Below, one piece after another: positions 9,450 to 17,168 of a DNA stretch of 64,000 nucleotides. Origin of the DNA: Candidatus Effluviviaceae Genus I sp. GTDB taxonomy: Bacteria > Joyebacterota > Joyebacteria > Joyebacterales > Joyebacteraceae. Made by a program: the position numbers and the translations under genes. The stretch lies in assembly GCA_016867725.1 (NCBI GenBank), contig VGIX01000005.1, positions 12,855 through 76,854 of the forward strand, written 5' to 3'. Under the pieces are notes generated by a model that saw only the letters and a program-made list of their open reading frames with translations, was not told where the DNA came from and did not search any database. The number at the start of each line of letters is the position of its first letter. Positions within the stretch are counted from its first letter, which is position 1.

Positions 9450-9487
9450 GCGCCCGGCAGATCACTCTGCCGGGCGCGTTCTCTCTT
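9450..9487 (+). terminator. Rho-independent terminator of the multihaem cytochrome gene
   Basis: A perfect 11-bp stem (9450-9460 with 9467-9477) around a 6-nt loop, followed by GTTCTCTCTT. It separates the two convergent genes ending at 9418 and 9506. Confidence 0.8.
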
Positions 9488-9505
9488 GGGTCGATCTCTC
9501 CCGCT

Positions 9506-10189
9506 CTAGCCGCGACGCCTGCGGGCTGCCGCGAGAACACCGACGAGCCCGCTGCCGAGCAGGAGCAGCGTGGACGGCTCGGGAACAGGCGGAGTCTCAT
9601 GCGTGTCGGGAACGAGGAGGTGTCCCATGTAGGAGCCGTCACTCACCGGCGCCGTCGGATCGGCTGCGAGGAAGCCGGCGTTCCAGGCTGCGTTGAACAC
9701 GCCGGGCTGTCCGGGAACGGCGCCGTCCTTCGCGTAGAAGTCACCCCACATCGGGGCGCGCCAGCTGTCGAACTCGATGACCGTCTCGTTGCCGTACGCC
9801 TCGTCGAACTTGATGCCGTACATCGGGCCGGGCATCCCCGGGTTGCCGGGACCACCCGTAAACGTGCTCAGTTCCCATGCGCCGAAGTGACCCTGCGCAT
9901 TGAAGATGTCGTTCGCGGTGAAGTTGCTCGAGACCTCGAGGATGAAGTGGCTCGTCTCACCCGGCGGGTGAGCCAGCAGGTAGCGGTAGTGCCACGAGTT
10001 GTCCGCGTTCGGGGTCACCCACCACGCGAGCGACATGGGCCCCGGCGTGATCCACCTCCCGGTCCCCAGGATCCCGAAGTCCGTGCTCAGCAGCACGCCG
10101 TGATACGCGAACCCGAGCGACGGAACCAGCAGCGCCGCGATCGCGGCCACGACGACGAGAGCTGTGCGGCCGATGGTGCAGTTCTTCAT
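9506..10189 (-). CDS. PEP-CTERM sorting domain protein
   Basis: A 227-residue secreted protein. It has an N-terminal signal peptide (TALVVVAAIAALLVPSLGFA) and ends in a typical exosortase signal: VPEPSTLLLLGSGLVGVLAA followed by an Arg-rich tail. The middle is a small beta-rich domain of unknown function with many Trp and aromatic residues, as in many PEP-CTERM exopolysaccharide-associated proteins. Exosortase would cleave at the PEP motif. No exosortase gene is in the window. The start at 10189 is chosen because GGAGG lies upstream and the signal peptide begins there. A TTGACA promoter lies about 65 bases upstream. Confidence 0.88.
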   Translation of the reverse strand: MKNCTIGRTALVVVAAIAALLVPSLGFAYHGVLLSTDFGILGTGRWITPGPMSLAWWVTPNADNSWHYRYLLAHPPGETSHFILEVSSNFTANDIFNAQGHFGAWELSTFTGGPGNPGMPGPMYGIKFDEAYGNETVIEFDSWRAPMWGDFYAKDGAVPGQPGVFNAAWNAGFLAADPTAPVSDGSYMGHLLVPDTHETPPVPEPSTLLLLGSGLVGVLAAARRRRG

Positions 10190-10253
10190 GGTGCGTTGAC
10201 CTCCGCGGGCACGAACCCGTGACACGGGCGCGTCAAGAAGCTCCATAATTGCT

Positions 10254-10282
10254 ATGATGACACAGACTGGCGGTCCTGTCAA
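10254..10282 (-). promoter_or_regulatory. Promoter of the PEP-CTERM gene
   Basis: TTGACA (10282-10277), 17 bases, CATCAT (10259-10254). The perfect -35 makes up for a moderate -10. It lies just past the stop codon of the ABC transporter gene at 10325. Confidence 0.55.
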
Positions 10283-10324
10283 GAGGGCGATTGTGGGACC
10301 CCCATCCAGCCTGCAGAATCTCAC

Positions 10325-12439
10325 TCATTGCGCGTACTGAAGCTGGTACAGGCGGTAGTAGTATCCACGGGCGGCGAGCAGCTCCTGGTGCGTCCCCACC
10401 TCCCGGACCCTCCCCTTGTGCATCACGATGATCCTGTCGGCGTGCTGGATCGTCGAGAGCCGGTGCGCGATGACGATCGCCGTCCGGCCCGCCATGAGTT
10501 TCCTGAGCGCATCCTGGATGAGGATCTCGGTCTCGGTGTCGATGTTCGACGTCGCCTCGTCCAGGATGAGGATCTTCGGATCGAACGCGAGAGCGCGCGC
10601 GAACGCCAGGAGCTGCCGCTGTCCGGTCGAGAGCGTGGACCCGCGCTCGTGGACCGTCTCGCTGTATCGCCCCGGCAGCCTCTCGATGAACCGGTCGGCG
10701 TTGACGTGCCGCGCGGCCTCGCGCACCCTCTCGCCCGTCACCGACCGGTTCCCGAGCCGGATGTTGCCCTCGATGTCCCCGGCGAAGATGAACACATCCT
10801 GCATGACCAACCCGAGGTTCGCGCGCAGGAAGGACTTCTCCATGTCCCGGATGTCCACGCCGTCAAGCGTGATCCGCCCCCTCTGGACGTCGTAGAAGCG
10901 CTCGAGCAGACTGATGATCGAGGTCTTCCCCGCCCCGGTCGCCCCGACGATGGCCACGGTCTCCCCGGGCTCGACCGTGAACGACACGTCCCGCAGCGTG
11001 TCCTCGCTGCCGTCGTACGAGAACCAGACGTTCTCGAAGACGACCCTGCCGCGAACCTCCGCGGGACGGACCGGCCGCTCAGGCTCCGGGATCATCTCCC
11101 GGTTGTCCAGAAGGAGGAAGATCCGCTCGGACGACGCCATCGTGGACTGCATGGTGCTGTACTGCTCGGCGAGGTTCCGGATCGGACGAAAGAACATCTG
11201 CACGTACGACAGAAAGGCCACGAGCGTCCCGAGCGACAGCGTGGACCGCAGCACACGCCCGCCGCCGTACCAGATGACGAGCGCGATCGCCACCGAGCTC
11301 GCAAGCTCCATGAGCGGCATGAAGAGCGCGAAGACCTTGAGCTGCCGCATGTTCGCGCGGAAGAGATCGTGGTTGATCCCAGCGAAGCGCGTGAAGCTCT
11401 CGAGCTCCCGCCGGAAGATCTGCGTGACCCGAATCCCGCTGATGCTCTCCTGGAGGCTCGCGTTGATCCGAGCCACCCTGACGCGGACCTCCCGGAACGC
11501 GTCCCGGATGCGGACGCTGAAGATGGCGGTGGCCCACACCATCGCGGGGAGCACGGCGAAGCTGACGAGGGCGAGGCGCCAGTTGAGGTTGAGAAGCAGG
11601 ATGACGACGCCGATGAGTGTGAAGACGTCGCGCAGCAGGGTGATCACGATCGACGTGAACATCTCGTGGAGGACCTCCACGTCGTTCGTGGCCCTCGTCA
11701 CGAGCCGCCCCACCGGGTTCTTGTCGAAGAACGCGAGCGACAGCCGCTGGAGATGCGCCAGCACCTTCATCCGGATGTCGTACATCACGCGCTGCGACGT
11801 GACCTCCATCATGTTGATCTGAAGGAGGCTGAACACGAACGTGAGGACGAGCGCCGCGACAAAGACGACCGCGACGTTCCGCACGCCCCTGAAGTCGCCG
11901 TCGCGGAGGACGCGCGTCTGCTCCGGAGAGAGCGCGGCCAGACGCTCTCGGGAGACGGCCACGCGGTCGCCGGCCCTCGCCACGCCGGGCGCTCCCTCAA
12001 TGCCAGCGCGGGCGACGGCCTCGGGATCGGCGATGTAGAAGGTGCGGTCGGTGATGAGCCCGGCCGCGGACGCCCGGGCCACTTCGCGCGGGTCGTACTT
12101 CGAGAGCACCCTGGACGGGACGGCGAACGACCGGGCGCCCTCACCGCCGACGCCCTCCATGGGGACCAGGTCGCCCGCGTGGGCGCGGAGGAACGCCTGC
12201 GCCTCAGGCGAGCCTTCGCCTTCGACCCGGACCTCACGGACCGTGGCGACGATGTAGTCGTCGATCGCGAGCTTCGTGAGGTACGGGAGCGCAAGCTCGA
12301 AGCCGGCCACGACGAGGAGCATCGCGACGGCGACGACGACGTGCCTCGCGTACGGCCTCACGAACGACAGCAGCCGCCGCACCAGCCGCGCGTCGTACGG
12401 CTTGCCGAGGATCTCCTCGTCCTGGAACCCGTGGGTCAT
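10325..12439 (-). CDS. ABC exporter half-transporter (catalytic-site partner) with large extracytoplasmic insert
   Basis: A 704-residue fused membrane/ATPase exporter subunit. Transmembrane helix 1 is at about 33-57. The ATPase has Walker A GATGAGKTS, signature STGQRQ and Walker B LILDEATSNID with the catalytic Glu. The signature is the variant LSTGQ rather than LSGGQ. Between helices 1 and 2 (about 65-188) there are about 120 extra hydrophilic residues absent from ordinary exporters, probably an extracytoplasmic domain. The partner gene lies four bases upstream (12444-14201) and has the opposite defects, so the two should form an asymmetric heterodimer of the LmrCD/BmrCD/TM287-288 type with one degenerate ATP site. 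Substrate unknown; drugs, lipids or peptides are possible. Confidence 0.92.
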   Translation of the reverse strand: MTHGFQDEEILGKPYDARLVRRLLSFVRPYARHVVVAVAMLLVVAGFELALPYLTKLAIDDYIVATVREVRVEGEGSPEAQAFLRAHAGDLVPMEGVGGEGARSFAVPSRVLSKYDPREVARASAAGLITDRTFYIADPEAVARAGIEGAPGVARAGDRVAVSRERLAALSPEQTRVLRDGDFRGVRNVAVVFVAALVLTFVFSLLQINMMEVTSQRVMYDIRMKVLAHLQRLSLAFFDKNPVGRLVTRATNDVEVLHEMFTSIVITLLRDVFTLIGVVILLLNLNWRLALVSFAVLPAMVWATAIFSVRIRDAFREVRVRVARINASLQESISGIRVTQIFRRELESFTRFAGINHDLFRANMRQLKVFALFMPLMELASSVAIALVIWYGGGRVLRSTLSLGTLVAFLSYVQMFFRPIRNLAEQYSTMQSTMASSERIFLLLDNREMIPEPERPVRPAEVRGRVVFENVWFSYDGSEDTLRDVSFTVEPGETVAIVGATGAGKTSIISLLERFYDVQRGRITLDGVDIRDMEKSFLRANLGLVMQDVFIFAGDIEGNIRLGNRSVTGERVREAARHVNADRFIERLPGRYSETVHERGSTLSTGQRQLLAFARALAFDPKILILDEATSNIDTETEILIQDALRKLMAGRTAIVIAHRLSTIQHADRIIVMHKGRVREVGTHQELLAARGYYYRLYQLQYAQ

Positions 12440-12443
12440 CCCG

Positions 12444-14201
12444 TCACTCCGAGAGGTCCGACCGCTCCATCTCCGCCTCGAGCAGCTGGCGCTCGTGGAT
12501 GCCGGCGTACAGGCCGCCCAGCGCGAGAAGCTCCGCGTGCGTCCCGCGCTCGATGATGCGGCCGTCGTCCAGCACGATGATCTGATCCGCTCCCTTGATG
12601 GACGACACGCGGTGGGACACGATGACGGCCGTGCGGCCGCGCAGCGCGTCCTTGAGCTCCCGCTGGATCGTCTCCTCGGTCGCCGTGTCCACCGACGAAA
12701 GCGCGTCGTCGAGCAGCACGATGGCCGGGTCGGTCAGGAGCCCCCGCGCGATCGCGATGCGCTGCTTCTGCCCGCCGGACAGCGTGACCCCGCGTTCCCC
12801 GACGACGGTGTCGAGCCCCGCGGGGAACTCCTCGACCTCATCGAGGATCCCCGCCACGCGGGCGACGCTCCGCACCCGCTCCTCGGTCGCGTCCGGCGCG
12901 CCGAAGCGGATGTTCTCCCGGATCGTGTCCGAGAACAGGAACGTGTCCTGCGGGACGTAGCCGACGGCGGCGCGGACCCCGCAGACCGTGAGCTCGGAGA
13001 CGTCGCGGCCGTCCAGCATCACGCGCCCGCTGCCCGTGTCGTAGAGGCGCGCGATGAGGCTGCAGAGCGTGCTCTTGCCCGACCCCGTCCGGCCGATCAC
13101 CCCGAGGCTCGTCCCCGCGGGGACGTGGAAGCTCACGTCCTTGAGCGCCGGCTCGAGCCCTTCCTCGTACCGGAACGTCACGGCGTCGAACCGGATGTCG
13201 CCGCTGATCCGCCCCGGGTCCGCGGCGCCGTCCCGGTCGCGGACCTCAGGCTCGGTCGTGAGGATCCTGTTGATCCTGTCCATCGACGCGGCGCCCCGCT
13301 GCATGATGTTGACGACCCACCCCATCGCCATCATCGGCCACGTGAGAATGCCGAGGTAGCTCGTGAACGCCACGAGATCTCCGGTCGTGATCGACCCGAG
13401 CATCACGCTGCGTCCGCCGAAGTAGATCACGATGACCACGCTCATGCTGGACAGCAGCGTGATGAACGGGAAGAACGCGCCCCAGACACGCACCAGCTCG
13501 ACGTTCTTCCCGATGTACTCGCGGCCCACCGACGACAGGCGTTCGAGCTCGTACGGCTCCTGCGAATACGCCTTCACGACGCGTATGCCCGCGATGCTCT
13601 CGCGGACGCGCTCGGTGAGGTCGGAGAACGTCGCCTGCACCTTCTCGAACCGGTGATGCAGTAGCCGTCCCGCCTTCAGCGTGAAGAACGCGATGAACGG
13701 CATCGGCACCAGCGCGAGCAGCGTCAGGCGCACGTTCAGCGCGAGCATGAAGCCGACGGTCGCGAGCCCGAGGATCAGCGCGTCCGTGAGGGCCACGATG
13801 CCGATGCCCGACGCCATGCGGACGGCCTCAATATCGTTGGTCGCGTGCGCCATGAGGTCGCCGGTCTTCGTCGTCGCGAAGTAGCGCGCCGAGAGCCTGT
13901 GCAGATGACGGAAGATGTCGTTCCTGAGGTCTTCCTCGATGTGCCGCGAGGTGCCGATGATCAGGAACCGCCAGTAGAAGCGCAGGCCGGCGATGCCGAG
14001 AGCGAGCCCGACGACGAGAAGCCCGTACCGCCCCAGCCCCCGCCCGTCGAGCGTGCCGCTCGTGAGGCCGTCGACCGCGTGCTTGATGATCCGGGGGATC
14101 GCCAGCTGCATGCCGTCGACAACGAGGAGCGCGGTGATCCCGACGATCACCGCCCACTTGTACCTGGCGAACCGTGTCAGGATGCCCTTGAGGCTTCCCA
14201 T
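12444..14201 (-). CDS. ABC exporter half-transporter (degenerate-site partner)
   Basis: A 585-residue exporter subunit with six predicted transmembrane helices in the first 310 residues. Its ATPase has Walker A GRTGSGKST, canonical signature LSGGQKQR and Walker B IVLLDDALSSVD. The residue after the Walker B Asp is Asp instead of the catalytic Glu, as in the regulatory half of heterodimeric exporters. Its stop is four bases before the start of the companion gene, so the pair is cotranscribed. I chose ATG 14201 (GSLKGILTRFARYKW); an in-frame TTG at 14258 would add 19 Arg/Pro-rich residues with no signal. A strong promoter at 14345-14373 gives a leader of about 135 nt with a perfect hairpin at 14264-14288. 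Confidence 0.92.
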   Translation of the reverse strand: MGSLKGILTRFARYKWAVIVGITALLVVDGMQLAIPRIIKHAVDGLTSGTLDGRGLGRYGLLVVGLALGIAGLRFYWRFLIIGTSRHIEEDLRNDIFRHLHRLSARYFATTKTGDLMAHATNDIEAVRMASGIGIVALTDALILGLATVGFMLALNVRLTLLALVPMPFIAFFTLKAGRLLHHRFEKVQATFSDLTERVRESIAGIRVVKAYSQEPYELERLSSVGREYIGKNVELVRVWGAFFPFITLLSSMSVVIVIYFGGRSVMLGSITTGDLVAFTSYLGILTWPMMAMGWVVNIMQRGAASMDRINRILTTEPEVRDRDGAADPGRISGDIRFDAVTFRYEEGLEPALKDVSFHVPAGTSLGVIGRTGSGKSTLCSLIARLYDTGSGRVMLDGRDVSELTVCGVRAAVGYVPQDTFLFSDTIRENIRFGAPDATEERVRSVARVAGILDEVEEFPAGLDTVVGERGVTLSGGQKQRIAIARGLLTDPAIVLLDDALSSVDTATEETIQRELKDALRGRTAVIVSHRVSSIKGADQIIVLDDGRIIERGTHAELLALGGLYAGIHERQLLEAEMERSDLSE

Positions 14202-14263
14202 ACGCTCATCCGGCCGCGGTGCGGGCCGGTCCCGGGGGCGAAGGCCTGGGTGCCGCAACAGAG

Positions 14264-14288
14264 CCGCTCCGCACGCTGTGCGGAGCGG
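14264..14288 (-). promoter_or_regulatory. Perfect leader hairpin upstream of the ABC exporter genes
   Basis: An 11-bp perfect inverted repeat with a 3-nt loop lies in the mRNA leader, between the promoter (14345-14373) and the start codon (14201). On the transcript it is followed by CUCUGUUG. It may be an attenuator or an mRNA-stabilising element; function unknown. Confidence 0.5.
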
Positions 14289-14344
14289 GAGGCCATCCGA
14301 TACCCGTCCGTGATTGCTGGAGTGAGAGCCTGTGCGGCAGCGCG

Positions 14345-14373
14345 ATTCTAGGGGCTCGTTCGGGGCGTGTCAA
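14345..14373 (-). promoter_or_regulatory. Strong sigma70 promoter of the ABC exporter operon
   Basis: TTGACA (14373-14368), exactly 17 bases, TAGAAT (14350-14345). Near-consensus. The 440-base gap 14202-14640 holds the leader hairpin, this promoter, then the terminator of the lipoprotein gene; I see nothing else in it. Confidence 0.85.
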
Positions 14374-14403
14374 GGCAGCGGCCCGCCCGCTGCCCGAGGC
14401 CCG

Positions 14404-14458
14404 AAAAAGGCGAAAGGGGAGACGGAGGCCGATGCGGCACCTCGTGCCTTCTCCCCTT
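14404..14458 (-). terminator. Terminator of the lipoprotein gene
   Basis: On the minus strand GGGGAGA pairs with TCTCCCC around a partly structured 30-nt interior. It is followed by TTTCGCCTTTTT, the best U-tract in the window. Confidence 0.65.
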
Positions 14459-14640
14459 CCACCAGCGATGAAGAGCCGTTGGTGAGGCGGCTCCGGGCCT
14501 CGAGGGAGGCCACTTGAGGAAGCGTCAGCCGCAAACGCCAGCCGGTTGCCTGTATGCGAGTTGCGTCACATCGGCGCCCGGGGGGCGAGGCGGTTGGCGA
14601 CACGGATACAACAAGCCGCACATTCCTGTCAATACGAAAA

Positions 14641-15354
14641 TCACCGAGGGCGACCATCCTCGGCAGTTCCGTTGATGACGTACGCCGAGTAACTGATGTT
14701 CCGCGCGCCCCTCTTCCTCCCCAGCACAAGCCCAGCACGCACCTCACCGGCGTGGCTTCTGAGGAGCGAGAACCCCGAAGGCCCGGGCGCGAAGCGCTTG
14801 TCGAGGAGGATCTCCGTGATGGGAAAGGGCGGCGCGGAGACGCGCCCCGAGACCCTGACGAGGGAGCAGTCCACGCGCGACACCCAGACGTGCCCGTCCA
14901 GGTGATGCCTGTCGCGCACGATCGCCTCGGCAGCGAGCCGGTAGCAGTCCACGCCGTCGAGAGTCTCCTCGCCATCGAGGCGAACGCGATACTCGGAGGG
15001 GTCAAGAGACGGACCGACGAGGGTTGCCAGCGTGTACTCCCCCGCCGGATAGGACAGGTTCGACGCCAGCACCTCGCGCGTCATGCCCTCGGCGGCGGCG
15101 TACTGCAGAACGGCGCGCGCGTGAAGCGTCCTCCCGTCCGCCTGGGGCTCGTACATGTCCTGCTGCACGCTGAGGCTCTCGATCGTGCCCAGCGCGCGGC
15201 GGATGTGCGCGTTGTGCCGCTCGACGATCGAGGCCACGTCCGCTTCGTGGTCGGTCGCGCGCAGCGGACAGGACGACAGGACGAGGACGCTCGCCGACAG
15301 CGCGACCGCCAGCGCCCAGCAGACCGTGGGGAGATGCCGTGCTTCCGGCTTCAT
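14641..15354 (-). CDS. Predicted outer-membrane lipoprotein, LolA/LolB-like fold
   Basis: A 237-residue protein. It begins with a lipoprotein signal peptide (hydrophobic ALAVALSASVLVLSSC); Cys of LSSC would be lipidated. The mature part is beta-rich. DGVDCYRLAAEA and a later stretch ending TEILLDKRF resemble the LolA/LolB-type lipoprotein-carrier fold, in which a half-barrel binds acyl chains. No function is proven. The ATG at 15354 follows the -10 box by eight bases and lacks a ribosome-binding site, so the mRNA should be leaderless. It is transcribed alone, divergently from the FG-GAP gene, and has its own terminator. Lipoprotein call is strong, fold call weak. Confidence 0.75.
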   Translation of the reverse strand: MKPEARHLPTVCWALAVALSASVLVLSSCPLRATDHEADVASIVERHNAHIRRALGTIESLSVQQDMYEPQADGRTLHARAVLQYAAAEGMTREVLASNLSYPAGEYTLATLVGPSLDPSEYRVRLDGEETLDGVDCYRLAAEAIVRDRHHLDGHVWVSRVDCSLVRVSGRVSAPPFPITEILLDKRFAPGPSGFSLLRSHAGEVRAGLVLGRKRGARNISYSAYVINGTAEDGRPR

Positions 15355-15362
15355 GAGGCGGG

Positions 15363-15391
15363 ACTCTAGCGGGCCCGGCGGCATGTGTCAA
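15363..15391 (-). promoter_or_regulatory. Strong sigma70 promoter giving a leaderless lipoprotein mRNA
   Basis: TTGACA (15391-15386), 17 bases, TAGAGT (15368-15363). The ATG (15354-15352) begins nine bases beyond the -10 box, which is where transcription should start. Confidence 0.8.
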
Positions 15392-15451
15392 TCCGCCGCG
15401 GGTCTCCGGCCCCCACCACGCTACGGACGCCCCCGCAGGATCGCCCCGAGC

Positions 15452-15481
15452 TTGACGCCCTGCAGGCGCGGCGCGCATACT
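15452..15481 (+). promoter_or_regulatory. Promoter of the FG-GAP protein gene
   Basis: TTGACG (15452-15457), 18 bases, CATACT (15476-15481). Leader about 34 nt, with GGAGG before the ATG at 15522. Confidence 0.5.
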
Positions 15482-15521
15482 CCGGGGCGATGCGCGCTTC
15501 GCTTCCGAACCGGAGGAACCG

Positions 15522-17054
15522 ATGCTGAGAACGTCGGCGCCGCTGGCCGCGGCAATGGTCGCCGCACTGCCGCTCTGCCCTGGGACCGTCCGCGCCTCGA
15601 GGACGATCGATCTGGCCGGACAGACATGGCCGGTCATCGTCGGGACGCAGCAGGAGGAGCAGTTCGGCTATGCCGCCGCGGCCGGGGACCTCGACGGCGA
15701 CGGGCGGCCCGAGGTCGTCGTGGGCGCACCGGGCCGCAGGAGCGACAGCGACCACCACCTCGGCGCGGTGTACGTGCTCGGCGGCGCCGCGCTGGCAGAC
15801 GCCCGGGGGCAGGTCCGAGCGGCCGACGTGGCGCTGTCCGTCATCGTCGGTCCCCCGACGCACGCCCGGTTCGGGGCGTCGATCGCCGTCGCCGATCTCG
15901 ACGGCGACGGCCTCTCCGACGTCGTCGTCGGCGCGCCGTCCGAGGGCGAGGGCCCGCACGTCGAGCGCGGCAGCGTGTACGTGTTCTTCAGCAAGCCGGG
16001 CCAGCCCTCGCCCCGCACGGCGCTGGAAGCAGACCTGACGATCCGCGGCGAGCGAGCCGGCGACACGTTCGGCACGTCCGTGCTCGCCGCGGACATCGAC
16101 GGCGACGGGACCGTCGACCTCGTCGCCTCGGCGGCGCGCGCCGGCGCGCCCGCGCGCCCCGGCGCAGGCGCGGTGTACGTGGTGGACGGCGCAGCGCTCC
16201 GCGGCGGCCGGGGCGAGATGGGCATCTCGGGGCTCGCGCGCGCGGTCATCGAGGGCGACCGGCCCGGGGACTCGCTGAGCGCGCTCGCGGTCGGCGACTT
16301 CGACGGCGACGGCCGCGTGGATCTGGCGCTGGGCGCTCCCCTGTCGGACGGACCCTCCGGGGGCCGCACCGACGCCGGAGCCGTGTACGTCGTTCCGACA
16401 GGTCGTCTTGCAGGCGGGAGAGCCGGCGTCTCGAGGACTGCGGCGGCCACCGTCCTGGGGGGCCGCGAACGCGGCTTCCTTGGCAGGACGATCGCAGCGG
16501 CGGACATCGATGACGACGGCATCGCCGACCTCCTCGTGCCGGCGCACGCGTCCAGCGGCGAGACGAAGGAGGAGAGCGTCATCGGCGAGGCGTTCGTGCT
16601 CTTCGGGAGCGCGTCGGGATCGCCGGCGCCCCTCGACCTGGCCACCGCCGGCACGCCGGTGTTCAGGGGCCTGTCGCGCTGGGACATCTTCGGGTTCGCC
16701 GTGATGCTGGCCGACATGAACGGCGACGGCCAGGCGGACATCGTTGCGTCCGCGCCGTTCGCCGGCGGCGACGGGGACTCGCGCCCGCGGTGCGGGGAGG
16801 TCTGCGTGTTCTGGGGAGGCGTCCGATCGGTCGTGAGAGCGAAGGCCGGCTCCTCGGAGCTGGCGGACATCCGGATCGTCGGGGCCGGCGAGCGCGATGC
16901 GATCGGAAGCTGCCTCATCGCGGTCCGCGCCGGCGGCGCGAAGACCCCCGACCTCTTGATCGGGGCGCCCGACGCCCCCGTGACGTCGGGGTGCGGCGAC
17001 CGCTGCGGGAAGCTCATCGTCGTGCCGGCGGCCGCCGGCCTCGGCGGGAGGTGA
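15522..17054 (+). CDS. Secreted FG-GAP (integrin-alpha-like beta-propeller) repeat protein
   Basis: A 510-residue secreted protein with an N-terminal signal peptide (APLAAAMVAALPLCPGTVRA). At least six repeats carry a calcium-binding DxDGDG-type loop: DLDGDGRPEVVVGAPG, DLDGDGLSDVVVGAPS, DIDGDGTVDLVASAA, DFDGDGRVDLALGAPL, DIDDDGIADLLVPA and DMNGDGQADIVASAPF, with VYV and FG strands between. These should fold into one seven-bladed integrin-alpha-type propeller. No catalytic domain and no C-terminal sorting domain are visible, unlike the other exoproteins here. It probably serves as a calcium-stabilised surface or adhesion protein. GGAGGAACCG precedes the ATG. Confidence 0.85.
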   Translation: MLRTSAPLAAAMVAALPLCPGTVRASRTIDLAGQTWPVIVGTQQEEQFGYAAAAGDLDGDGRPEVVVGAPGRRSDSDHHLGAVYVLGGAALADARGQVRAADVALSVIVGPPTHARFGASIAVADLDGDGLSDVVVGAPSEGEGPHVERGSVYVFFSKPGQPSPRTALEADLTIRGERAGDTFGTSVLAADIDGDGTVDLVASAARAGAPARPGAGAVYVVDGAALRGGRGEMGISGLARAVIEGDRPGDSLSALAVGDFDGDGRVDLALGAPLSDGPSGGRTDAGAVYVVPTGRLAGGRAGVSRTAAATVLGGRERGFLGRTIAAADIDDDGIADLLVPAHASSGETKEESVIGEAFVLFGSASGSPAPLDLATAGTPVFRGLSRWDIFGFAVMLADMNGDGQADIVASAPFAGGDGDSRPRCGEVCVFWGGVRSVVRAKAGSSELADIRIVGAGERDAIGSCLIAVRAGGAKTPDLLIGAPDAPVTSGCGDRCGKLIVVPAAAGLGGR

Positions 17055-17106
17055 CGCGCCGCGCCGGCCCCTGCCCGACCCGCAGCGCCTGCAGGACCGA
17101 AGAAGC

Positions 17107-17134
17107 GCGGGGGCGGTCATCCGACCGCCCCCGC
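17107..17134 (+). terminator. Hairpin between convergent genes
   Basis: A perfect 12-bp stem with a 4-nt loop lies 53 bases past the FG-GAP stop and 35 bases from the stop of the convergent metalloprotease gene. It has almost no U-tract on either strand and may serve both genes. Confidence 0.5.
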
Positions 17135-17168
17135 TCGCGTCCTGAGTGGGTAATCCCCGGCCCTTCGA

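Noticed and set aside
14202-14640. A riboswitch in the 440-base gap before the ABC exporter genes
   Set aside because: I found no consensus core of a known riboswitch. The structure there is explained by a leader hairpin, a promoter and a terminator.
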